Shown: positions 42,076 to 50,648 of the stretch, one piece after another | How the letters are laid out: every line of letters begins with the position of its first letter | Position numbering within the stretch: the first letter of the stretch is position 1 | Position numbers and translations under genes: made by a program | The notes under the pieces: model-generated | Seen by the model: the letters and a program-made list of their open reading frames with translations, nothing else | Told to the model about the DNA's origin: nothing | Database searches by the model: none | DNA from: Pelagibacterium xiamenense | GTDB lineage: Bacteria > Pseudomonadota > Alphaproteobacteria > Rhizobiales > Devosiaceae | Direction: 5' to 3' | Assembly (NCBI RefSeq): GCF_021166475.1 | Contig: NZ_JAJOYS010000001.1 | Coordinates: 372,001 to 436,000 of the forward strand | DNA length: 64,000 nt

Positions 42076-42837
42076 ATGACGTCACGGAATGAGATTGACG
42101 GCGCACTCGAGGAAGGTGACATCTTTTTCCTCTATTCGCCGGACGTGAACGAAGACGAGCCTGACCGCCTGGGCGATGTCCAAAGGTTCTACATGGCCCT
42201 GCGCCCGCGCGGCGGCAAACATGTGCGCCTCATGGTTGTTGGCCGCAAGCGGCTGCCGGACGTGACCGAGCACGAGCGCGAATGGGGTTTCGTCGACGCG
42301 GTTGAGCGTTCAGAATCGAATCTCGAAAAAACGCTGCGGGAAAAGCATTACGGCACTCAAACGCGGGGAGAACAGGAGCAACCCGCCGCCCGGCCGGCCG
42401 GTGAGGGCGTATATGCTGTGACGCTCGAAGACGGTCAGCTGCATCTCTCCTACGCACTTGAATTGCCCGAAGAGCCCGGCGAGGTTCAAAAGGCGTTCAA
42501 CATCGCCCAGGAGGCCAGCTTCGCCCTCTCGGTCAAGAACCCCGAAAAAGGCAGCCCGAAAAGCGCCGGCCTCGATGAGGGCGGCAAGGCGGACTATCCC
42601 GAATCGCTGCAGGACGAATTCCGGGATCGCCGGTTCGCGCGCGAGGATGTCCGCCTTCTGGATTATGAAGGCGCCGAGTTCGTTCTCGTCGGGGCAAGGA
42701 CAAATCCGCAACGCGCCTATGACATCGAACTGGAAACCGAGGATGAAACCGGCTCGACCCCGGACGTGATGAGCAAGCTGCGGATGGCCAAGTCGCGCCA
42801 TCCCATAGAGCCGCTGTTCGCCGGGCGCTGGTCATGA
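42076..42837 (+). CDS. Conserved soluble protein of unknown function
   Basis: A 253-residue soluble protein. The first 90 residues form a mixed alpha/beta domain (EGDIFFLYSPDVNEDEPDRLGDVQRFYMALRPRG, VRLMVVGRKRLPDVTEHEREWGFVDAVERS), followed by a disordered linker and a second domain with YALELPEEPGEVQKAFNI and LLDYEGAEFVLVGART. I recognise no family. AAGGAGGCGGAT precedes the ATG, which rules out the longer frame to 41860. It follows a consensus EcfG promoter, and its stop overlaps the next gene by 4 nt. Confidence 0.7.
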   Translation: MTSRNEIDGALEEGDIFFLYSPDVNEDEPDRLGDVQRFYMALRPRGGKHVRLMVVGRKRLPDVTEHEREWGFVDAVERSESNLEKTLREKHYGTQTRGEQEQPAARPAGEGVYAVTLEDGQLHLSYALELPEEPGEVQKAFNIAQEASFALSVKNPEKGSPKSAGLDEGGKADYPESLQDEFRDRRFAREDVRLLDYEGAEFVLVGARTNPQRAYDIELETEDETGSTPDVMSKLRMAKSRHPIEPLFAGRWS

Positions 42838-43460
42838 TCGATTGGATCGTTGCGCATGCCGATGTGATCAACGCCCTCGGAAGCATCGGCATGCTCATTG
42901 TGTGGATAACGTATCTGCAGGTGTTTCTGTATAGCTATCGCCGCCAGGTACGGCCGAAAATCGTGATCAACCGCGCGGCCGGCTCTGCACTCGATGCTCA
43001 TTGTTTCGTGAGCAATATGAGTTCGGATGCGATCTATATCGAAAGTGTCCTGATCACGCTCGAGGTCGACGGGAAGACCTGGACCCGTGCGATAACGGAT
43101 ATCGGCGATGTGCTCGACGCCGGTGAACAGCCCGAGGATCCTCGAAGCAGGACGCACCAGCGGCCGCTCATGCCGGGAAGCTATTATGTCCTCGGCAGCT
43201 TCGACACGCTGATCAACAGCGTAGCAAAGGCCGAGTACGACGGAGCCTTTGCAGATGACCTGAACGGTCCGATCCATGCCGAAGTCATGATTATCGCGGA
43301 CTACGCGTCCGAAGATCTTCCGATTGGCGCCAAGCGGAGGTTCAAGGCCGATTGGCGAGGCACCTACTGGTATCTTTATCCTGAAACGATACACACCACC
43401 CAGATCCGATCGCGCCGCAAACGCCGTCGGATCATCGAAATGATCGCAGATCATCCCTAG
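42834..43460 (+). CDS. Membrane-anchored protein of unknown function
   Basis: A 208-residue protein with one N-terminal helix (VINALGSIGMLIVWITYLQVFLYSY) and then a soluble beta-rich domain (RPKIVINRAAGSALDAHCFVSNMSSDAIYIESVLITLEVDGKTW ... MIIADYASEDLPIGAKRRFKADW), followed by a basic tail. The pattern resembles membrane-anchored immunoglobulin-like or C2-like modules, but no family is assigned. It overlaps the preceding gene (ATGA) and ends just before a terminator. Confidence 0.65.
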   Translation: MIDWIVAHADVINALGSIGMLIVWITYLQVFLYSYRRQVRPKIVINRAAGSALDAHCFVSNMSSDAIYIESVLITLEVDGKTWTRAITDIGDVLDAGEQPEDPRSRTHQRPLMPGSYYVLGSFDTLINSVAKAEYDGAFADDLNGPIHAEVMIIADYASEDLPIGAKRRFKADWRGTYWYLYPETIHTTQIRSRRKRRRIIEMIADHP

Positions 43461-43471
43461 GAGGGTTTCAA

Positions 43472-43497
43472 GGCGCAGGCAGTCCGCGCCCGTTTTT
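43472..43497 (+). terminator. Intrinsic terminator after the 42076-43460 operon
   Basis: A stem of GGCGC (43472-43476) with GCGCC (43486-43490), extendable by a GG/CC pair, followed by CG and TTTTT (43493-43497). It lies 11 nt after the stop and before the convergent DUF3618 gene. Confidence 0.6.
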
Positions 43498-43503
43498 CTA
43501 TCG

Positions 43504-44544
43504 TTACCGGTCGGCCGCTTTTTCGTCCTCCGTGTCGGCCGCATCCTGTGCGTCCGAGGCGGTATCCCGCAGCTTCTCGTGCACCCGATCAGCGGTGTCG
43601 CGTGCGCGGTCGTGGAGCTCCCCGGCCGCCTCGCGACCCCGTTCGTAGAGGCCTTCGAGACCTTCTGCCGCGTCGTCAAAGGCACGGCGCACGGAATCCG
43701 ACGCCTCGCCCAGGCTTTTGTCTTCCTGGCGGGTTTGCGGCAGGCTGCCCCCTAACAAGGCGCCAACGGCAAAGGCAATCGCCCCGCTCACCAGCGGCTG
43801 ATCGTGCACAAAATCGTCGACAATGCCGCCGGCGTGCTTGGCCTGATCGGCCACCGCGTCCCCGGCACGAGTGGCTTGCGCGCCGAGTTGCGAAGACGCG
43901 GTCTGCAGCCGATCGCCCAGTTGCCCGGCGCCTTCTTCGAATTGCCGCCAATTGTGCGAGGCCCAGCCCCGGGCCCGGCTGATCCGTTGGCCGGCCTCGT
44001 CCCGGAAATCGGTGATCCTGTGCCCGGCTTCGTCGATAAAGCCCTGGAAGATATGTCCCGCCTCGTCGGTGAAATGACCGGCCCTGTTTCCGATCTCGTC
44101 GGTCAGCGCCTTGAACTTTCGTCCGGCCTGGTCGGTAAACGCGCTGTGGCGCTTGCCGTCCTCTGCATCAACGACCTCGACGCGCTGCAACCATGTGCCC
44201 TTGATGACGGCCACGGGATATTCGCATTCCTCGTCGTCATAGCCAGACGACTGGGTCACCCGGCGATCGGTCGGAACTTCATCATTCCCCGATGCAGGGC
44301 GCGACACGAGCCACGCGAGGCCCGCACCCACGAGGAGGACCGGCAGGGGGTTGGCGATGACGTTGCGTTTGACATTGTCGGCATACCCGGCCAGCGGTCC
44401 GTCCTTGGTAAATCGCAATGCCTCATCGATCAGATGGCCGGGAGAGAGGCGCGTGGACAGCTGGTCAGCCTTTTGTTCGATGCGCATACGGCGGGCATCG
44501 ATTTCGCGTTCGAGTTGGCGCGATGTCTTGCGTTCACTTGCCAT
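43504..44544 (-). CDS. DUF3618 protein with five 11-residue LEA-like repeats
   Basis: A 346-residue membrane-anchored helical protein. Residues 1-45 are the DUF3618 start (TSRQLEREIDARRMRIEQKADQLSTRLSPGHLIDEAL) and residues about 66-82 a membrane helix. Residues 137-191 are five tandem 11-mers of the type TDEAGHIFQGF, an amphipathic-helix repeat like those of group 3 LEA proteins or apolipoproteins. The last 70 residues are charged helix (RGREAAGELHDRARDTADRVHEKL). It is the last gene of an EcfG-driven operon; I infer that it coats or stabilises the membrane under desiccation or osmotic stress. Confidence 0.8.
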   Translation of the reverse strand: MASERKTSRQLEREIDARRMRIEQKADQLSTRLSPGHLIDEALRFTKDGPLAGYADNVKRNVIANPLPVLLVGAGLAWLVSRPASGNDEVPTDRRVTQSSGYDDEECEYPVAVIKGTWLQRVEVVDAEDGKRHSAFTDQAGRKFKALTDEIGNRAGHFTDEAGHIFQGFIDEAGHRITDFRDEAGQRISRARGWASHNWRQFEEGAGQLGDRLQTASSQLGAQATRAGDAVADQAKHAGGIVDDFVHDQPLVSGAIAFAVGALLGGSLPQTRQEDKSLGEASDSVRRAFDDAAEGLEGLYERGREAAGELHDRARDTADRVHEKLRDTASDAQDAADTEDEKAADR

Positions 44545-44969
44545 CAGAATCTCTCCTTTGCCGCTTCGATATCCTCGCGCAGCGTGTCGACCGTCCGGGT
44601 CAGTTTAAAATTGGAGTCCCTGATCCTCCCCACGCCTGAGGAAATCAGAATCCCACCGGCAAGTCCCACGACAATGCCCGTCGCAAGCGCGGAAAGCGCG
44701 TATGCGATCGCAGGGTCCAGTCCGGTCGTCTCGAGCCAGGCCCCCAGAGCGATCACGACTGCACCAAGCAGTGCGAGGAAACCGCCGATCGCCAGCGCCG
44801 CACCAACGGCTATGAACTGGCCCCCGCGCACGGCGCCCTGCAGGCGTTCGCCGGCTTCTGTTTTCGCGAGTTCGATTTCCTGCCGGAACAACGCCGCGAC
44901 GTCCTTGAACAGGCCACTGACAAGCTCGGCGATGCCCGGGTCCCTCGGCGTGGGGTCAGGTGTCGTCAT
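44544..44969 (-). CDS. Holin-X (PF07332-type) phage-holin-family membrane protein
   Basis: A 141-residue protein of the actinobacterial holin-X family, common in stress operons without any phage: PGIAELVSGLFKDVAALFRQEIELAKTEAGE, then two helices (FIAVGAALAIGGFLALLGAVVIALGAWL and IAYALSALATGIVVGLAGGILI). It probably sits in the inner membrane; there is no evidence of lysis. It overlaps the next gene by 1 nt and the previous by 4 nt. Confidence 0.85.
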   Translation of the reverse strand: MTTPDPTPRDPGIAELVSGLFKDVAALFRQEIELAKTEAGERLQGAVRGGQFIAVGAALAIGGFLALLGAVVIALGAWLETTGLDPAIAYALSALATGIVVGLAGGILISSGVGRIRDSNFKLTRTVDTLREDIEAAKERF

Positions 44970-45499
44970 CGTCCATCGTCCTTTTCGTGCCCGCTACTGG
45001 ATCGCTGAAGGCGTTGCGCGGAAGCGCTCGCAAAACGGCTGATCGCGAAGCCGGAAAGAGCTGCCAGTCCCAAAAAGGCGATGGGATGCTCGCGGCCGAA
45101 CCGGCTCACATTGTTCATCGCGCGATCGACACTGGGGGATTGTGCGGATCGCGACAGGTGATTCAGCCCGGTGGTTAGGTCGCGGGCATAACGCTCTGCG
45201 ACGTCCCGCCCCTCAGAGGCCAGTTCAGTCGCCGCGCGCTCGATCGCCTCCGCGATTCCACCGATCTGTTCTGTGGCCTGGGCCTTTTGGCCTTTGGCAT
45301 AGTCGCCGGCGGCACTGGCCATGTCGTGCACATCGTCACGCGCCGCGCGCACCATGTCGTCGAGATCGTCTTTTGCCTCCTCGCGCGCATCCGAGAGATT
45401 TTCGCTCACCTTGCGTTTGATCTCGGCACTTTTGCGCGCGGTCCGCGAGTCACGACCATCGGACGCGCGGCGGCGGGATGTCGAGGAATTGGCCATCAT
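44966..45499 (-). CDS. DUF883-like membrane-anchored coiled-coil protein
   Basis: A 177-residue protein. A serine/arginine-rich start is followed by about 100 residues of charged helix (SEIKRKVSENLSDAREEAKDDLDDMVRAARDDVHDM and on), then a single C-terminal helix (HPIAFLGLAALSGFAISRF) and a basic end. The arrangement resembles DUF883/ElaB-type ribosome- or membrane-associated proteins, but the match is loose. It is the first gene of the operon and has an exact EcfG promoter 35 nt upstream. Confidence 0.65.
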   Translation of the reverse strand: MMANSSTSRRRASDGRDSRTARKSAEIKRKVSENLSDAREEAKDDLDDMVRAARDDVHDMASAAGDYAKGQKAQATEQIGGIAEAIERAATELASEGRDVAERYARDLTTGLNHLSRSAQSPSVDRAMNNVSRFGREHPIAFLGLAALSGFAISRFASASAQRLQRSSSGHEKDDGR

Positions 45500-45534
45500 A
45501 CGTCTCCAGCTCTTGCTGAGTTTCCATCCGAATT

Positions 45535-45559
45535 AACGGAAGGCCGCGCTGGTCGTTCC
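45535..45559 (-). promoter_or_regulatory. EcfG-type promoter (GGAAC-N16-CGTT)
   Basis: Exact -35 (45559-45555) and -10 (45538-45535), ending 35 nt before the start at 45499. Drives the DUF883-like/holin-X/DUF3618 operon. Confidence 0.85.
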
Positions 45560-45597
45560 CTATTAAGCGCGTTATCAGCTGCTGGGTCATATATTGT

Positions 45598-45612
45598 TGA
45601 CTATTAAAGTCA
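45598..45612 (+). promoter_or_regulatory. Iron-responsive operator (TGA-N9-TCA) overlapping a TTGACT -35
   Basis: TGACTATTAAAGTCA fits the TGA-N9-TCA IRO motif bound by RirA in rhizobia, with a perfect 5-bp inverted repeat (TGACT/AGTCA). It overlaps a TTGACT -35-like hexamer (45597-45602) and lies 57 nt before the GTG start of the iron ABC operon. The promoter -10 is not clear. Predicts repression when iron is sufficient. Confidence 0.6.
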
Positions 45613-45669
45613 GCTTTGATACGCCCGCTTATCGTGACAATCCTGGTCATAATTTGAGGGCGTTACGGC

Positions 45670-46515
45670 GTGGCGGCTTGGAACGAAAACGGTGCGGATA
45701 CCGGAATCCGCTTGGCGGCAAGCGCGCTCTGCGCGGGGTACGATGGCGCGTCCATTCTTTCCGATATCGATCTCACAATCCCGACGGGCAAGATGAGCGT
45801 GCTCGTGGGCGCCAACGGGTCGGGTAAGTCCACGCTCTTAAAGACCATGGCGCGCATCCTGACGCCGTCCTCGGGCACAGTGCTGCTCGACGGCAAATCG
45901 GTGCATGCGGCCAAGACCCGCGACGTCGCGCGCAAGATGGGGCTCCTGCCCCAGGGGCCGATCGCGCCCGAGGGGCTGACGGTGCGCGAACTCGTAGCCC
46001 AGGGCCGCTTCCCGCACCAGGGGTTGATGCGCCAATGGACGCGTGAGGACGAGGACGCGGTCAACGCCGCCATGGCGACCGCCGGCATCACCGAATTCGC
46101 CGATCGGCCGGTGGACTCGCTTTCGGGCGGCCAGCGCCAGCGCTGCTGGATCGCCATGGTGCTCGCGCAGGAAACCGACCTTCTGCTGCTCGACGAGCCC
46201 ACGACGTTCCTCGACCTGAAGGTCCAGGTGGACCTGATGGAGCTCCTGGCGGACCTCGCCCATGCGCGCGGGCGCACGCTCGTCATCGTGCTGCACGAAT
46301 TGAGCCTCGCTGCCGCCTATGCCGACCATCTCGTCATGATGAAGGATGGCCGTATCGTTTGCGCCGGTGCGCCCGAGACGATCTTCACCGCTGAACGGCT
46401 CAAGCACGTTTTCGACCTCGAGGCGCGGGTGGTCCGCGACGCGGAAACCGGGCACCTCGTCTGCGTACCGCTGGGCGCGCACGCCCGGCGCAAGGCGTCG
46501 GTGCGCGTCGCATGA
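45670..46515 (+). CDS. Iron-chelate ABC transporter ATP-binding protein (FepC/FecE family)
   Basis: A 281-residue ATPase. Walker A is GANGSGKST (47-55), the signature LSGGQ lies at about 151-155 followed by RQRCWIAMVLAQ, Walker B is LLLLDEP (about 172-178), and the switch histidine is in VIVLHE. This family energises uptake of ferric siderophores, heme or cobalamin. The GTG at 45670 has GAGGGCG upstream and opens the typical N-terminus. It overlaps the first permease by 4 nt and follows the iron box at 45598. Confidence 0.92.
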   Translation: MAAWNENGADTGIRLAASALCAGYDGASILSDIDLTIPTGKMSVLVGANGSGKSTLLKTMARILTPSSGTVLLDGKSVHAAKTRDVARKMGLLPQGPIAPEGLTVRELVAQGRFPHQGLMRQWTREDEDAVNAAMATAGITEFADRPVDSLSGGQRQRCWIAMVLAQETDLLLLDEPTTFLDLKVQVDLMELLADLAHARGRTLVIVLHELSLAAAYADHLVMMKDGRIVCAGAPETIFTAERLKHVFDLEARVVRDAETGHLVCVPLGAHARRKASVRVA

Positions 46516-47534
46516 GCGCCGCGGCACACGAGCCCCAAGCCCGCATGCATTTCGCCGCCTTTTCCGGCGTGCCGGTGTTGCTCGGCATCACCGTTCTGCT
46601 CTTTGCACTCCATATCGCGGTCGGCGCCAAGCCCCTGCCGCTCGGCACGGTGCTCGAAGCGATCTTCGCGCGTGACGCCACCGTTTTCGATCACATGATC
46701 ATCTGGGACCTGCGCCTGCCGCGCGCGCTGATCGCGCTGGCCGTCGGTGCATCGCTCGCGGTCTCGGGGGCCCTGATGCAGGGCGTGACGCGCAACCCGC
46801 TTGCCGATCCGGGCATTCTGGGCCTGATGGCGGGCGCCTCTTTCGCGGTGGTCGTCACGGCCTTCTTTTTCGGCACCGCGCCGCTCGTCTTTCTGCCCTG
46901 GATCGCCGCCGCCGGCGCCCTTGTTGCCGCGCTCGTCGTATATTTCATCGCCCTCTGGGCACCGGGTGGCGCGACGCCCCTGACGCTGACGCTGTCGGGC
47001 GCGGCGATAACGGCTTTCCTCAGCGCGATTATTTCCATCGCTCATCTGCTCAACGAGGATTCCTTCGAGAACCTGCGCGTCTGGCTCTCGGGCTCGCTCG
47101 CCGGGCGCGACATCGAGATGCTTTATATCACCGGCCCGTGGATCGCGGTGGGGCTCCTCGTCGCGTTCTCGCTCGCCCGGCAGGTGACCGCGCTCGCCAT
47201 GGGCGACGACGTTGCCAAGGGGCTCGGGGTCAAGACGGGCTGGCTCAAGGCGCAGCTTCTGATCACTGTCGTGGTTCTGACCGCCTGTGCGGTCGCGCTT
47301 GCCGGACCCATGGGGTTCGTGGGGCTTGTCATCCCGCACGTGGTGAGGCTGTTCGTCGGCTCGGATTATCGCTGGATCGTGCCCTATTCGGCAATCCTTG
47401 GCGCTGCCTATCTCCTGGGTGTCGATATCATCGCGCGCATCGCGATAGCGCCCCGCGAGATTTCCACCGGCATCATCACAGCGATGGTCGGCGCACCGGT
47501 CTTTATCCACCTCGTTCGCATGAGGGCACGATGA
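46512..47534 (+). CDS. FecCD-family iron ABC permease, subunit 1
   Basis: A 340-residue inner-membrane permease with about ten helices of the FecCD/BtuC family. The coupling motif is around PRALIALAVGASLAVSGALMQGVTRNPLADPGILGLMAGASFAVV, and GPMGFVGLVIPHVVRLFVGSDYRWIVPYSAILGAAYLLGVDIIAR near the end is diagnostic. It forms the membrane pore with subunit 2 as a heterodimer. It overlaps the ATPase gene and subunit 2 (ATGA on both sides). Confidence 0.93.
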   Translation: MSAAAHEPQARMHFAAFSGVPVLLGITVLLFALHIAVGAKPLPLGTVLEAIFARDATVFDHMIIWDLRLPRALIALAVGASLAVSGALMQGVTRNPLADPGILGLMAGASFAVVVTAFFFGTAPLVFLPWIAAAGALVAALVVYFIALWAPGGATPLTLTLSGAAITAFLSAIISIAHLLNEDSFENLRVWLSGSLAGRDIEMLYITGPWIAVGLLVAFSLARQVTALAMGDDVAKGLGVKTGWLKAQLLITVVVLTACAVALAGPMGFVGLVIPHVVRLFVGSDYRWIVPYSAILGAAYLLGVDIIARIAIAPREISTGIITAMVGAPVFIHLVRMRAR

Positions 47535-48607
47535 GCACGAGCGCCGGCACCGCTTCCGACCATGTCGTCATCCGCTCGCGCGGCGAGCGCGTCGCTTTGC
47601 GCCTGCCGGTCCGCGCGCTTGTTGCGGTTGGCGTGCTCGCCGTGTTGCTTCTGGCCGTCATCGGCGTGAGCCTCACTGTGGGCAGTTACGGCATCGAGCT
47701 TGAAACGGTGATCACAACGCTGACCGGCACCACCGTATCGGACGCCATCGACAATGTCGTTTGGCAGTTCCGCTTCCCCCGTACGCTCGCTGCTGCGCTC
47801 GTCGGTGCCATGATGGCGCTATCGGGCGGCGCACTCCAGAACGTCACCCGCAACGGGCTCGCTGATCCGTCCCTCGTGGGGATATCCCAGGGCGCCGCGC
47901 TCGCGGTGGTCTTCGCGATCGTCGCTGCGCCAGGGCTCGATTATTCCTGGCGACCCATCATAGCCTTCTCTGGCGCGCTCGCCGTCGCCACGCTCGTTCA
48001 GGCGCTGAGCTACCAGCGCCGCCGCGGCAACAACGCGATCCGTTTCATTCTCCTGGGCATCGGCGTATCCGCCTTCATCTCCTCGATCACATCGGCGCTC
48101 TTGACCTATGGCGACATCGACAGGGCCATATCGGCGCTCTCGTGGCTTGCCGGGTCGATCAACGCGGCGAGCTGGACCGACGTGCAGATCCTCTTTGTCT
48201 GGTGTGTGGTCCTCTCTCCGCTCGTTCTGGGGCTTACGCGCATCATGTCGGTGTTGCGCATGGGCGAAGATACCGCGGTCGGGCTCGGCGCGCCGGTCAA
48301 ATGGGTGCGCTATGCGCTTATCTGCGTCGGTGTCGGCTTCGCCGCCGCGGCGACCGCCATCGTCGGGCCGCTGGGGTTCGTGGGCTTGCTGGCACCCCAC
48401 GCGGCGCGCCGGATTGCCCGTTCGGGCGTCGGGCTGCACACGGTTCTTACGGCGCTCTGTGGCGCGCTTCTTGTCGCGCTCGCCGACCTCGTCGGCCGCG
48501 CCGCGTTCGCGCCCATCCAGATCCCCGCAGGCCTCATCACCGCCATCATCGGCGTACCCGTCTTTGTCTACCTTCTGCAGCGGGCAGCCGCCAAATCGCA
48601 TCTTTAA
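47531..48607 (+). CDS. FecCD-family iron ABC permease, subunit 2
   Basis: A 358-residue permease homologous to subunit 1, with RFPRTLAAALVGAMMALSGGALQNVTRNGLADPSLVGISQGAALAVVFA and GPLGFVGLLAPHAARRIARSG, plus a longer N-terminus. Its ATG at 47531 overlaps the subunit 1 stop, so the longer in-frame region to 47138 is rejected. It is followed, 10 nt on, by the first of nine periplasmic binding-protein genes. Confidence 0.93.
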   Translation: MSTSAGTASDHVVIRSRGERVALRLPVRALVAVGVLAVLLLAVIGVSLTVGSYGIELETVITTLTGTTVSDAIDNVVWQFRFPRTLAAALVGAMMALSGGALQNVTRNGLADPSLVGISQGAALAVVFAIVAAPGLDYSWRPIIAFSGALAVATLVQALSYQRRRGNNAIRFILLGIGVSAFISSITSALLTYGDIDRAISALSWLAGSINAASWTDVQILFVWCVVLSPLVLGLTRIMSVLRMGEDTAVGLGAPVKWVRYALICVGVGFAAAATAIVGPLGFVGLLAPHAARRIARSGVGLHTVLTALCGALLVALADLVGRAAFAPIQIPAGLITAIIGVPVFVYLLQRAAAKSHL

Positions 48608-48617
48608 GGCCAATTCC

Positions 48618-49595
48618 ATGAAACATACCGCGCCCAAATTCATCCTCGCCGCTCTCTGTCTCCTGCCAGCTTACTCTGCGCCTGCCCTGGCGCAGGAGTT
48701 CCCGCTCACCATCGAGAACAGGTTCGGCACGACGGTCATTCCCCATCAGCCCGAACGTGTCGCGACGGTGGACTACGCCGGTGTCGACAACGTGCTCGCG
48801 CTGGGGTTCCAGCCGCTGACCGCCCGCGCGTGGTTCGGCCCCTATGAGGACCAACTCTGGCCCTGGGCGCAGGATCTTGCGACGGTCGAACCCGAAGTGC
48901 TCGAGGGCGATCTCAATTTCGAGCAGATCGCATCGACCGACCCCGACATCATCCTCGCCCTGCGCTCGGGCATCACCCAGGCCGACTACGACAAGCTCTC
49001 GCTCATCGCGCCGGTCGTCGCTGTGCCTCCGGGACGGGGCGACTACGATCTCGACTGGGAAGAGCAGGCCGAACTGGCCGGCCTGGCGCTCGGCCGGTCC
49101 GAAGAGGCCGCAGCGCAGATCGCGGAGGTCAAGGCGTCCCTTGCCGCCGTCGCCGCAGCCCACCCCCAATGGCAGGGCAAGACCTTCGCCATGATGACCT
49201 ATTGGGCGGGATCTGTGGGGCTTTATTCGGTGAGCGATTCGAGCGGTGGGTTCGTGTCGGCGCTCGGTCTGGTGCACCATCCCAGGGTAGCCGAGCTTTC
49301 GACGCCCGGCGAATTCTACATCGAGATCTCCGAGGAGATATTGCCCGAGATCGACGCCGACGTGATCTTCTGGTTCGCGGCCCCGGACTCCCCGGAAATC
49401 GCCGGTCTCGTCGCGCGCGAGGCCATGCGCGCGCCAAGGGAGGGCCGCGAGATTTTCCTTGCGCTCGATTCTCCTGCCAACGGCGCCATGTCGTTCGGTT
49501 CGCTCCTGTCGCTCCCCGAGGCCGCCGAACGGCTGGCTCCGATGATCGATGCGGCGATCGACGGCGATCCGGCGACCGAAGTGCCGCTCGACTGA
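48618..49595 (+). CDS. Iron-chelate binding protein 1 (family A)
   Basis: A 325-residue periplasmic receptor with a Sec signal peptide ending PALAQ. Family A signature: EFPLTIENRFGTTVIPHQPERVATVD. Two lobes of the FepB/FhuD type follow, with DPDIILALRSGITQADYDKLSLIAPVVAV and AIDGDPATEV near the end. No lipobox. It presents ferric chelates to the FecCD pore just upstream. The ATG at 48618 was chosen for the signal peptide; the frame to 48108 lies inside the permease. Confidence 0.88.
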   Translation: MKHTAPKFILAALCLLPAYSAPALAQEFPLTIENRFGTTVIPHQPERVATVDYAGVDNVLALGFQPLTARAWFGPYEDQLWPWAQDLATVEPEVLEGDLNFEQIASTDPDIILALRSGITQADYDKLSLIAPVVAVPPGRGDYDLDWEEQAELAGLALGRSEEAAAQIAEVKASLAAVAAAHPQWQGKTFAMMTYWAGSVGLYSVSDSSGGFVSALGLVHHPRVAELSTPGEFYIEISEEILPEIDADVIFWFAAPDSPEIAGLVAREAMRAPREGREIFLALDSPANGAMSFGSLLSLPEAAERLAPMIDAAIDGDPATEVPLD

Positions 49596-49653
49596 TCCAC
49601 CAGCACCCGGGCAGGGGACGCATCCGCTGCCTTTAAAATTGAGGAGTTTTGAA

Positions 49654-50619
49654 ATGATCCCTTTCGCAAGGATCGTTGTCCTCTGTCTCGCCGTCCTCGT
49701 GGCGGGGCGGGCAGTCGCGCAGGATTTCCCGCTCACCATCGCGCACAAATTCGGCACCACGACCATCGAGGCGCAGCCCGAACGCGTCGCGAGTCTCGAC
49801 TATAACGGCGCCGACAACCTGCTGGCGCTCGGTGTCCAGCCGGTCACCGTCAAATACTGGTTCGGAGACTATCCCCGCGCCGTGTGGCCCTGGGCCGACG
49901 CACTGCTCGAGGGCTCGCCCGAGATTTTGCGAGGTGAGCTCAATTTCGAGCAAATCGCCGCCACCGATCCCGACGTCATCATCGCGCTCTATTCGGGCAT
50001 CACCGACCGGGACTACGAGAAGCTCTCGGCCATCGCACCGGTCGTTGCGGTCCCCGAGGGCGTTGGCGACTACGAGCTCGCGTGGGACCAGCAGGCACTG
50101 ATCGCCGGCCGTGCCATCGGCATGGAAGCCGAGGCCGAGGAACAGGTGCAGGCGATCAAGGACGAACTCGCCGCCATCGCCGGGCGCCATCCCGATTGGG
50201 CCGGGCAGACGATCACGCTGGGCACCGTCTGGGAGGACGCGCCCTATGTCTACACCGTCTCGGACCCGCGGGTGCAGCTGCTCAACCAGCTCGGCTTCGC
50301 AAATCACCCGGAGGTCGAAGCGCTCTCGAGCCCCGGTGAATTCTCCGTCGAGATATCCGCCGAGCGTCCGGAAGTCTTTGACGCCGACGTTTTGATCTGG
50401 TTCGCCGACGAAGGCGTCGAACCGATCCGGAGCGCCATCTTCCGCCCCACGCTCACCGCCGTCCAGGAAGGCCGCGAGGTTTTTCTCGGGCCGCTCGTCA
50501 CGAGCGCTTTGAGCCATACATCGCTCCTGAGCCTGCCATACGCCTTCGAGGTGCTCGAGCCCTCGATCGAATTGGCCATCGACGGCGACCCGGCAACGGA
50601 AGTGCCGGTGTCTCAATAG
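49654..50619 (+). CDS. Iron-chelate binding protein 2 (family A)
   Basis: A 321-residue paralogue of protein 1. Signal peptide ends RAVAQ; signature DFPLTIAHKFGTTTIEAQPERVASLD; then GADNLLALGVQPVTVKYWFGDY, DPDVIIALYSGITDRDYEKLSAIAPVVAV and AIDGDPATEVPV at the end. GAGGAGTTTTGAA precedes the ATG. It lies 58 nt after gene 1 in the same transcript. Binding-face residues differ from the others, consistent with a different chelate. Confidence 0.88.
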   Translation: MIPFARIVVLCLAVLVAGRAVAQDFPLTIAHKFGTTTIEAQPERVASLDYNGADNLLALGVQPVTVKYWFGDYPRAVWPWADALLEGSPEILRGELNFEQIAATDPDVIIALYSGITDRDYEKLSAIAPVVAVPEGVGDYELAWDQQALIAGRAIGMEAEAEEQVQAIKDELAAIAGRHPDWAGQTITLGTVWEDAPYVYTVSDPRVQLLNQLGFANHPEVEALSSPGEFSVEISAERPEVFDADVLIWFADEGVEPIRSAIFRPTLTAVQEGREVFLGPLVTSALSHTSLLSLPYAFEVLEPSIELAIDGDPATEVPVSQ

Positions 50620-50648
50620 CGGCCCACCGAGAAAGCAAGGGGACGACC

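Noticed and set aside
44544-44969. Prophage remnant suggested by the holin-family gene
   Set aside because: Holin-X proteins are common in stress operons; no phage gene, integrase or attachment site is near.
46317-47510. A 397-codon - strand frame opposite the ABC ATPase end and first permease
   Set aside because: Charged, low-complexity antisense of a hydrophobic permease; no start signal.
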